A DNA stretch of 64,000 bases from JAEUHZ01 sp964552795 (lineage in GTDB: Bacteria > Planctomycetota > UBA1135 > GCA-002686595), in the NCBI GenBank assembly GCA_964552795.1, contig CAZKIO010000010.1:1-64000 (forward strand), given 5' to 3'. Positions 1 through 6,771 of the stretch are shown in pieces. The translations under genes and the position numbers were made by a program. The notes beneath the pieces are model-generated. The model worked only from the letters and a program-made list of their open reading frames with translations, did no database searches and was not told the origin of the DNA. Numbering within the stretch: the stretch's first letter is position 1; every line of letters begins with the position of its first letter.

Positions 1-74
1 GGCCCAGGAAGCGGGACGCCGCGCCAGGGTAGCGTCCGCCCGGGCCTTCGCGCACAGGGACAGCGGCGCGCCGC

Positions 75-1154
75 TCAGGCCGCCGCGCGGCGCGGAGGCT
101 CGGCCGCGGTCGGGCGCGCAGCGGGCGGCGCGGGCGCCTTGCGCGTGCGGCGCGCGGCCCAGTCCTCGACCGGGCCGAAAACGCGCACGAAACCGGCGAG
201 CAGCGCGAGCGCCAGCGCGAAGCTCGCCAGGTAGCCGGCGGCGCTCGCGGGCTCGATCACGCGGCCGGCGATGTCGTTCGCGACCGGGCCCCACAGGAAG
301 ATCGTGTAGGCGCGGGCGTTGATCGCGCGGATCCATCCGGCGGGCCGCGCGTGCTCGAAGATCCGCGTCGCGAAGGGGCGCGCCCACACCCACAGCGCGA
401 CGAAGGCGAGGCCCAGCGACACCAGCGCGAGGCGCGCGGCGTGGAGCATCTGGCCCGGCGCGCGCTCGGCCCAGTAGAGCAGCGCGAACATCGCGAGTCC
501 CCCGGCGGCCGCCAGCGGGATCCAGCGCGGCAGGCGCTGCAGGCTGCCGTCGGCGTAGGCGTAGCCGAGCTGGAACGCGGAGCCGAAGAGCAGCGTGTTC
601 CGCACCACGTCGGGCGCGGGCAGGGCGGCGAACTCGACCGCAGCGCCGGCGCCGAAGAGGAGCAGCGCGAGCGCGCCGGGGAACCGGCGGTGCAGCGCCA
701 CGGTCCACGGCGCGCTGGCCAGCATGAAGACCAGCGACGAGAGGAACCACAGGTGCCAGTTGAGCCGTTCGTACGCCGGGCTCGCCTGCGGGCCCGCGAG
801 CGGCAGCACCCAGCGCCACAAGGAGTCGAAGGGGAAGGCGTGCTCGGCGTCGGGCCACGCGATCGCGCCGACGGCGCACACCGACAGCACGACGGCGCCG
901 AAGGCCCAGAACGGCAGGAACAGCCGCCGTGCGCGCCCGCGCCAGAAGCGCATCCGCGCCGCAGGGTCGGTGCGCTCCAGGCTGGTCGCCGCGAGCGCGC
1001 CGCTGACGAAGAACATCAGCGGCATCCCCGGCATGAAGAACGAGAACGATGCGACGAGCGGATGGTGCACGCGCTGCAGGAGGTGCAGCAGGACCACGCG
1101 CACGACGGAGACGGCGCGCAGGCCGTCGAGGAAGGGATCGCGCGCGCGGCTCAC
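75..1154 (-). CDS. Acyltransferase 3 family integral membrane protein
   Basis: This 359-residue protein resembles the OafA/YrhL acyltransferase 3 family, which transfers acyl groups (often acetyl) from the cytoplasm to surface sugars. The N-terminus has the family signature FLDGLRAVSVV, with RVVLLHLL following, and about ten hydrophobic segments span most of the length. The family's N-terminal His is seen in HLLQRVHH. The C-terminus (about 335-359) is a Pro/Ala/Arg-rich tail that is probably cytoplasmic. The start is GTG, because no ATG lies further upstream in frame. The substrate cannot be told, and no sugar-biosynthesis genes flank it. Family assignment is fairly sure; function is inferred. 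Confidence 0.8.
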   Translation of the reverse strand: MSRARDPFLDGLRAVSVVRVVLLHLLQRVHHPLVASFSFFMPGMPLMFFVSGALAATSLERTDPAARMRFWRGRARRLFLPFWAFGAVVLSVCAVGAIAWPDAEHAFPFDSLWRWVLPLAGPQASPAYERLNWHLWFLSSLVFMLASAPWTVALHRRFPGALALLLFGAGAAVEFAALPAPDVVRNTLLFGSAFQLGYAYADGSLQRLPRWIPLAAAGGLAMFALLYWAERAPGQMLHAARLALVSLGLAFVALWVWARPFATRIFEHARPAGWIRAINARAYTIFLWGPVANDIAGRVIEPASAAGYLASFALALALLAGFVRVFGPVEDWAARRTRKAPAPPAARPTAAEPPRRAAA

Positions 1155-1276
1155 CCCGCAGTTTCGGCCGCCGCGCGGGCGTGTTCTGAGTCCGCGTGCC
1201 CGGACCGGGCGCGACGATGCGCCCGGGGCGGAACGGATTTCTCACAGACCGCGACGCCCGTCCGAACGGGTACGGG

Positions 1277-2974
1277 TCAAGCGCGCAGTTCGGGATAGGC
1301 CGGCTCGTCCGCGATCCGCGGATCGTGCACGGGCCCGCCGACCGTGAAGTGGTACAGGCTCTGCCACGCGCGGTCGCGCAGGCCCAGGATCGCGTGCACG
1401 CTGTCGTCGTAGAAGCAGCCGATGCCGGTCGAGCGCAGGCCGAGCGCTTCGGCCTCGAGGTACAGCGCCTGGCCGATCACGCCGCACTCCCAGAAGAGGC
1501 GCGGGTACCTCCACGCGCCGTCCTCCTCGATCGACGACGTGAAGCGCGCCAGCATGCCGAGGCTGAAGCAGCCGTCGCCGGCGATCTCCTGGTCGCACGA
1601 CGCGCGCGCGGAGAGCCCGCGCACGTCGCCCGTGTGCAGGTGGAACAGCGGGAACTCCGCGGGACATCCCTCGGGGCGGCGCCACGCGAACTCGGCGCGC
1701 AGGGCGGCGCGCAGCGCGTCCTCGTCGGCAGGGTTGCGGATGCAGAGGTAGATCCCCGGATCGAGGCCCGCGACACGGTGGACGAACAGCGCGAGGTGCA
1801 CGCGCGGCGACCAGGGCAGAGTCGCGTGCGGCGCCTCGCCGCGGCCGGGCAGCGTGCGCCGCAGCGTCTGGTAGAACGCGTCGCGTTGGAGGCCGCTGCG
1901 ACCGTCCATCGACACCGCGCTGCGCCGCTGGTGCACGATGCGGCGGAAGGGGATCGCTTCGTCGCCGACGACGAGCGGCGGCCACGGCGCGACGAACTCG
2001 CCGCGGGCCGGCGCGCCGCGCGGCTTGCGCGCGGCGGCGGCGACCATGCCGATCACGTCCCATTCGACGTGCTCGGGGCTCAGCGCGCTGGGTTCGCCAC
2101 GCCACTCCAGGTCCGCAAACGTGCCGATGGCCGCGGCCTCGAGACCCGCCGGACCTGGCTCCGTCCCGTGCGGGTGGATCGCGATGAGGCACTCGGGCTC
2201 CTCGTCCTCGGGCGGCCGCGTGTCGGAGAGGCGCAGGAGCCGGGCCACGTCGTCCGCACCCAGCCCGTCGAGCAGCGTCGCCTTCCAGCCCATGCCAGCC
2301 GCCGCCAGCGCGACGCAGGCGATCGCGTGTCCGGCGTCGTGGTTGCAGTAGCGCCACGCGCGCTCGCCGTACTTCCATGCCTCGCGCCAGTGGATCGAGG
2401 AAAGTCCCACGAGCACGCAGTCCGCCGGCCACCCGTCCATCAGGCGGGCCCAGAGCGCGGCGTCGAACCGCGCGCGCACCTCCAGCGTGTGGGCCTCCGG
2501 CGCGTAATGGGCCACGAACGGCGTCGCCGACAGGCCGGGCACCGCCGGAGCGATCACGTAGCCCTCCGTCGGGTGGAGGTTCCCGCTCGAGGGATTGACG
2601 CGCAGGGACCAGCGCGACGCGCCGGAGCGCTTCCACGCGGAGAGCGCCAAGCTGTCGTGGAAGAGCTGCGAAACGAACGCGCGGTCGAGCGGACGCGGCG
2701 GAATGCGCCCGGCGACGAAGACCTCCTCGTAGCGCGGGCTGCTCTCGAGCGGCAGGTGAGCCAGGGATAGCTCCTCCGTGCCCGCCCAGCGCCGGAAAGG
2801 TCGCGGCTGGTTCTCCCAATCGAGTCCGCCGGGCCCGCGGGCGAAACGCATCGGCGCGTGCTTCGTCGCCTGGTGGTAGGCCAGGACCACGGCGCGTGCC
2901 TCTGCGGCCGGATCGGCGCCTGTGGAATCCTCGCGCGGCGCCGCCGGGCGGCGAAAAAGGTGCTTCCAATCCAT
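1277..2974 (-). CDS. SagB/ThcOx-type dehydrogenase with two nitroreductase-like domains
   Basis: The protein (565 residues from the ATG at 2974) carries two nitroreductase-fold segments in tandem. The N-terminal half has SLRVNPSSGNLHPTEGYV, the classic SagB substrate/FMN region, and CNHDAGHAIACVALAA. The C-terminal half has HQRRSAVSMDGRSG, FWECGVIGQALYLEAEALGLRSTGIGCF and HFTVGGP. Family members are FMN-dependent oxidoreductases, and some oxidise azolines in RiPP pathways. No cyclodehydratase or precursor lies beside it, so a RiPP role is not supported here. The reading frame is open to 3133, but MDWKHLF at 2974 is preferred since the upstream residues are not family-like. Confidence 0.8.
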   Translation of the reverse strand: MDWKHLFRRPAAPREDSTGADPAAEARAVVLAYHQATKHAPMRFARGPGGLDWENQPRPFRRWAGTEELSLAHLPLESSPRYEEVFVAGRIPPRPLDRAFVSQLFHDSLALSAWKRSGASRWSLRVNPSSGNLHPTEGYVIAPAVPGLSATPFVAHYAPEAHTLEVRARFDAALWARLMDGWPADCVLVGLSSIHWREAWKYGERAWRYCNHDAGHAIACVALAAAGMGWKATLLDGLGADDVARLLRLSDTRPPEDEEPECLIAIHPHGTEPGPAGLEAAAIGTFADLEWRGEPSALSPEHVEWDVIGMVAAAARKPRGAPARGEFVAPWPPLVVGDEAIPFRRIVHQRRSAVSMDGRSGLQRDAFYQTLRRTLPGRGEAPHATLPWSPRVHLALFVHRVAGLDPGIYLCIRNPADEDALRAALRAEFAWRRPEGCPAEFPLFHLHTGDVRGLSARASCDQEIAGDGCFSLGMLARFTSSIEEDGAWRYPRLFWECGVIGQALYLEAEALGLRSTGIGCFYDDSVHAILGLRDRAWQSLYHFTVGGPVHDPRIADEPAYPELRA

Positions 2975-3186
2975 CTGCGTGCGCGGGGCCGCGCAGGGTA
3001 GCTTCCTTGCGCCGCGAAGTCCGATTTCATTCGACTCGGCCGTCCGTGGCACGAGCGCGCGTGACTTGGCCTGCGGTTTCCGTACAATTCTCATGGCGGA
3101 GGCAGCCAGAGATTGCTTTTCGTCCCCGCGCATCGCCTAATCCTCGCCCCCGAATTCTGCTCGCAGCCCCCTAACGAGTGAGATTC

Positions 3187-3681
3187 ATGCCCAGACTCAA
3201 CAAGTCCAACTCAGAAATCGACGCCCTGGTCTCCGACTTCACGACGCAACTCGAACTGGTCGTACGGCGGATGGCGCTCGAACAAGTCCACGCCGCTCTC
3301 GGCCAGATGTCCGGTTCCATCGGCGCGCCGGCGCGCGGCGCCGCCAAGCGCGGCCGTCCGCGCGGTTCCGCGGGCCCCAAGAAGGCCGTGGCCGCGCGCA
3401 AGAAGGGCGGAAAGCGCACTCCGGAGGCGCTGGAGAGCTCCGCCAACGAACTGCTCGAATACGTGAAGGCCAACCCCGGCCAGCGCGGCGAGCAGATCGC
3501 CGCGGCGCTCAAGACCGACGTCGGAACGATGCGCCTGCCCATGCAGAAGCTGATCGCCGAAAAGAAGGTCAGCACCAAGGGCCAGCGCCGCGGAACGACG
3601 TACTACCCGGGCGGCGGCCGCGGCGGGGCGCGCAAGGCGGCCAAGAAGAAGCGTGGAGCGCGCCGGAAGAAGGCCGCCTGA
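3187..3681 (+). CDS. Basic winged-helix-like DNA-binding protein, paralogue A
   Basis: This 164-residue protein has three parts: an N-terminal helical segment (about 1-40), an AT-hook-like basic linker (KRGRPRGS, then Lys/Ala/Arg-rich), and a C-terminal winged-helix-like domain (LLEYVKANPGQRGEQIAAAL, GTMRLPMQKLIAEKKVSTKG, RRGTTYYPG). It ends in a Lys/Arg tail resembling histone H1 or HU extensions. The layout suggests a nucleoid-associated or regulatory DNA-binding protein. The gene directly downstream is a clear paralogue. The frame is open from a GTG at 3178, but ATG 3187 is taken. The precise family was not recognised. Confidence 0.75.
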   Translation: MPRLNKSNSEIDALVSDFTTQLELVVRRMALEQVHAALGQMSGSIGAPARGAAKRGRPRGSAGPKKAVAARKKGGKRTPEALESSANELLEYVKANPGQRGEQIAAALKTDVGTMRLPMQKLIAEKKVSTKGQRRGTTYYPGGGRGGARKAAKKKRGARRKKAA

Positions 3682-3700
3682 GCCCGGGGAGGAGCACACC

Positions 3701-4171
3701 ATGAGCAACACCAAGCAGTCTCGCCGCAGCGAGGAGCAGATGATCCGCGATCTCGAAGCTCGAATCGCGAACCTCAAGGCCCGTGCGGCGGAGAAGAAGG
3801 TGAAGAAGGATCCCGCACGGCGCCACGTGACGAAGGCCGTGAAGGCCGTCGACGCGGCGATGGCCGAGACGCGCGACCAGGCTCTGCGCAAGGCGCTGGA
3901 CGAGGCGCGCGCCACCCTGGTGGCATGTCTTGGATTGAGCGGAATCGTCGTGCCCCAGCCGCGCCGCGCACGCGCGTCCGCGGCGGCGGTCGATGCGCAG
4001 GCGCTGTTGAACTACGTCCGCAAGCACCCCGGCGAGCGCGGCGAGCAGATCTCGGCCGCCCTGGGGACGGACTCCAAGTCGATGCGCCCCGTGATGAGGA
4101 AGCTGATCGACGACGGCCTGGTCGCCACCGAGGGCGAGCGCCGCGGGACGACCTACTCGGCCGTCAAGTAG
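3701..4171 (+). CDS. Basic winged-helix-like DNA-binding protein, paralogue B
   Basis: This 156-residue protein starts at ATG 3701 behind a strong GGGGAGGAG ribosome-binding site, 19 bases after paralogue A, so the two probably form an operon. The N-terminal half is a charged helix (RSEEQMIRDLEARIANLKAR) that may form a coiled coil. The C-terminal domain matches that of the upstream gene closely (YVRKHPGERGEQISAALGTD, MRPVMRKLIDDGLVATEGERRGTTY). It lacks the AT-hook-like linker and the long basic tail. It is probably a product of tandem duplication followed by divergence of the N-terminal part. Function is inferred only from the fold-like pattern. Confidence 0.75.
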   Translation: MSNTKQSRRSEEQMIRDLEARIANLKARAAEKKVKKDPARRHVTKAVKAVDAAMAETRDQALRKALDEARATLVACLGLSGIVVPQPRRARASAAAVDAQALLNYVRKHPGERGEQISAALGTDSKSMRPVMRKLIDDGLVATEGERRGTTYSAVK

Positions 4172-4199
4172 CGCTCCTCGCACGGCGCGCACGCGCTGA

Positions 4200-4233
4200 A
4201 TCGTGGACGGGCCGGTGCGGGCCCGTCCACGAT
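4200..4233. terminator. Convergent hairpin terminator
   Basis: A perfect 14-bp inverted repeat (arms 4200-4213 and 4220-4233, 6-base loop) lies between the end of the + strand winged-helix gene (4171) and the end of the - strand lipoprotein gene (4247). Its place between convergent genes suggests a bidirectional terminator. No long T-tract follows. Confidence 0.6.
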
Positions 4234-4246
4234 CGTTGGAAGCGTG

Positions 4247-4681
4247 CTAATCGGCGCGGACGAACAGGGTCCCGCCGACGCGCGGCCCCTCGAGCCGGAT
4301 CCGGTCGGGCGCCAGGACCGTGAACGTCATCCGTTCGGGGTCCACGCGGTCCGCTCGCACGAGGGCCACGGCGATCGTGTCGAACCGTTCCTCGACCACG
4401 CTCCAGCGCGCCGTGTCGCGGAACGGATCGTCGAACGACGTGCCTTCCATCGTCCACGCGCCGTCGGCGTCGAACGTGATCGCGAGCGGCGCCGGCGCCT
4501 CGGACAGCGCGCGCACGACTTCGCGCGGATCGCCGCCGGAACGGCGGGCGTCCTCCAGCAGCCGCTCGTCGACCTCCGGACGCCACTCCCACCGGCCGAC
4601 GAGCAGGCTGTCGGAGCGCGCCTGCGTCTCGCCGCCGCAGGAGGACGCCGCGGAGAGCGCGATCCAGAGCGCCGCCCGCAC
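4247..4681 (-). CDS. Small predicted lipoprotein of unknown function
   Basis: This 144-residue protein starts at GTG with a short hydrophobic signal (RAALWIALSAASSCGG); the Cys at about 15 could be a lipidation site, though the lipobox ASSC is not ideal. The mature part contains LLVGRWEWRPEV and TFDADGAWTMEGTSFDD, reminiscent of lipocalin-like domains that begin with a GxW motif. That resemblance is only suggestive. It is followed downstream by a hairpin shared with the convergent gene. No family was firmly recognised. Confidence 0.6.
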   Translation of the reverse strand: MRAALWIALSAASSCGGETQARSDSLLVGRWEWRPEVDERLLEDARRSGGDPREVVRALSEAPAPLAITFDADGAWTMEGTSFDDPFRDTARWSVVEERFDTIAVALVRADRVDPERMTFTVLAPDRIRLEGPRVGGTLFVRAD

Positions 4682-4743
4682 GCGGCGCGAGGGGATCAGG
4701 AACCCGCCGCGCCGGCGCGGCCGCGTTCCGGGATGCGCCGGAA

Positions 4744-4851
4744 TCAGCTCTGGCCCTTCTTGGCGAGCTTGGCCTTCTTCTTCTCCTGCTTCTCCTGGAT
4801 CGTGAGCTTGGGCTTCTTCGTCTCTTTCGGGCGTTGCTGGCCTTTGGCCAT
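4744..4851 (-). CDS. 35-residue highly basic conserved-type small protein
   Basis: A short reading frame starts at ATG 4851 with a GGAG ribosome-binding site 8 bases upstream on the minus strand. It encodes a 35-residue Lys-rich peptide beginning MAKGQQRPKETKKPK and ending in KLAKKGQS. Small proteins opening with MAKGQQR and rich in Lys occur in many bacterial genomes as conserved hypotheticals; this is recalled knowledge, not a search. It is probably nucleic-acid binding, but that is inference from composition. Confidence 0.65.
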   Translation of the reverse strand: MAKGQQRPKETKKPKLTIQEKQEKKKAKLAKKGQS

Positions 4852-4961
4852 GGCGGTTCTCCGTGGGGATGTCGGGCGGTGCGTCCGGCCCGCGAAGGGC
4901 CGGCGGCCCAGGATCCGGCGCCGCGCCGCGCTGTCAAGCCCCCATGTCCGCCCGCACGCGA

Positions 4962-4999
4962 CGTGTCGGGGCGGCCGGAAGTCCGGCCGCCCCGACACG
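4962..4999 (-). terminator. 18-bp perfect hairpin terminator
   Basis: Arms 4962-4979 and 4982-4999 pair perfectly over 18 bp with a 2-base loop. The hairpin lies 20 bases beyond the stop codon of the minus-strand FG-GAP gene (5019), as expected of a terminator. No T-tract is present. Confidence 0.6.
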
Positions 5000-5018
5000 G
5001 TCCACGCTCTCCCGTCGA

Positions 5019-6659
5019 TCAGAACCCGATCCGCAGGCGGATCGCGTTGGAGAGGCCGGTGCCGCCGGTCGAGAGCGGATCGCGGTACCAGTACTGCGCG
5101 AACACCCACTTGCCCGGAACGAGCGCCGGGTCGACGCCGCTCTGGATGTGCGCGTTGAAGTCGAACGCGAAGCTGCCGGTGCAGTCGCCGCCGACGCCCG
5201 TGCCGCCCGAGTTCTGGATCGCCGTGCGGCGGATCGGCGCGGCGACGCACAGCGTGCCGCCGTGGAACGGCGTCTGCGCATAGAGGCCGCCGTAGATCAG
5301 CATCCCCGACTTCTGGTTGACGACCTGCGCGGCGGTCACGAGGAACGGCGAGTTCGAGCTGGCGCTGGGCGTCCCGCTCCAGCCGACCGCCGGCACGCAG
5401 CCGATGAAGCTGACCTTGGCGGTGCAGTAGGTCGAGAGGTCCGGCGGGTCGAGGCGCCACACGTAGGCTTCGCCGCGGGTCGCCGCGACGCTGACGTCCG
5501 CGTTGGGCGCGCCGCCGACGACGAGGTCGCCGGACAGCGCCACGCTCTCGCCGAGCTGGTCGTTGAACGAGGACTGCGCGCTGTAGAGATCGAGGCGCTC
5601 GGTCCAGGCCGGTCCGCTGCGCTCGAACACCTTCACCGATCCGGCCAGGCCGCCGAGCGGCGTGTTGCGCCCCGGCGTTCCGATCGCGAGGCGGTTGCCC
5701 GACAGCGAGAGCGACGCACCGAAGCGGCTGTTCTGCGTGGCCGTGCCCGCGCCCTCCAGCGTCGCCTCGTGGGCCCAGCCCGCGCCGCTCGCGAACACGT
5801 GCGCGCGGCCGTGGAACGCGCCGGTGAGCGGCTCGCCCGGCGCGCCGATCACGAGGCGGTCCTCCGAGAGGGCCAGCGCGCGGCCGAACGTGCCGCTGGC
5901 CACCATCGCCGGCGAGGAGATCGCCGCGACTTCGCTCCACGACCCGCCCCCGCGCTGGAACACGAAGGCCCGGCCGGCGGAGTTCAGCGAGTTCACGGTG
6001 TGGAAGGGCGCGCCGATCGCCATGAGATCCCCGCGCAGCGCGAGCGCCGTGCCCGCGCGCGCGCCGGGCGTCAGGCCGTTCGGGACCAGCTTCTGCTGGA
6101 ACATCCAGATCGATCCGACGCGCACGTACACGTCGACCTCTCCGCGCGAGTTGATGTCGGTCTGCGGAGCGCCGATCGCCAGCGTGCTGCCGCTGATCGC
6201 GACCGCCGTGCCGAACTGGCCCTGGCCGCGCGGCACCCCGGCGACGAACTTCTGCTGCTGCACCCAGTTCGCGCCGACGCGCTCGAACACGTACGCGGCG
6301 CCCGCGTCCGTGAACCCGGCGACGTCGGCCGTGTAGGCGCCGACGACCAGCGTGTCGCCGTCCAGCGCGCAGGCCGCGCCGAAGCGGTCGCCGCTCGCGC
6401 CGTCGGAGGCCGTCGCGCTCGCGTCGAACTGCCACAGCCCCGCTTGCGCGGCGTAGGTGAAGACCTGGCCGGTGCTGCCGGGGTCCGCGTCGCCCACGGC
6501 GATGCGTCCGCCGGAGATGGCGGCCGAGGTGCCGAGCGTCGAGAGGACGTGCGGAACGGGCTCGAGGAGCCGGCCTTCCTCGACGAACGTCGATTGGGCC
6601 TGGGCCGATGCGGCCAGGAAGGGGCTGAGGACGAGGGCGAAGACCGTGTGGAGGCGCAT
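5019..6659 (-). CDS. Exported FG-GAP beta-propeller protein with type A C-terminal domain
   Basis: The 546-residue protein starts at ATG 6659 with a Sec signal (MRLHTVFALVLSPFLAASAQA). The body (about 25-410) consists of repeats of the kind GxxxAISGxxLAIGAP..., each ending in a predicted blade, as in FG-GAP/integrin-alpha-like propellers. The last 140 residues form a Cys-containing domain (KVSFIGCVPAVGWSGTPSAS, HGGTLCVAAPIRRTA, WVFAQYWYRDP). That domain recurs at the end of the + strand protein at 41319-42995 and is called type A here. It is probably extracellular. The role of the terminal domain (surface attachment or secretion) is inference. A perfect hairpin follows the stop. Confidence 0.8.
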   Translation of the reverse strand: MRLHTVFALVLSPFLAASAQAQSTFVEEGRLLEPVPHVLSTLGTSAAISGGRIAVGDADPGSTGQVFTYAAQAGLWQFDASATASDGASGDRFGAACALDGDTLVVGAYTADVAGFTDAGAAYVFERVGANWVQQQKFVAGVPRGQGQFGTAVAISGSTLAIGAPQTDINSRGEVDVYVRVGSIWMFQQKLVPNGLTPGARAGTALALRGDLMAIGAPFHTVNSLNSAGRAFVFQRGGGSWSEVAAISSPAMVASGTFGRALALSEDRLVIGAPGEPLTGAFHGRAHVFASGAGWAHEATLEGAGTATQNSRFGASLSLSGNRLAIGTPGRNTPLGGLAGSVKVFERSGPAWTERLDLYSAQSSFNDQLGESVALSGDLVVGGAPNADVSVAATRGEAYVWRLDPPDLSTYCTAKVSFIGCVPAVGWSGTPSASSNSPFLVTAAQVVNQKSGMLIYGGLYAQTPFHGGTLCVAAPIRRTAIQNSGGTGVGGDCTGSFAFDFNAHIQSGVDPALVPGKWVFAQYWYRDPLSTGGTGLSNAIRLRIGF

Positions 6660-6771
6660 GGAGGCTGGCTGGTAGGGGTCGTGTGAGGGGGGGGGTGCTG
6701 CCGTCACCCCCGCCCAGGCACCGATCCCCGTCCCGCGCGGCGCGTGACGGCCCATCCGTCCGGAATCCGCG

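Noticed and set aside
1277..2974. SagB-type protein as evidence of an azoline RiPP cluster
   Set aside because: No cyclodehydratase, precursor or exporter is nearby.
4744..6435. Long minus-strand frame over the FG-GAP gene in another phase
   Set aside because: Arg/Gly-rich low-complexity translation typical of antisense or shifted frames at high GC; only its last 35 codons (4744-4851) are a real small gene.
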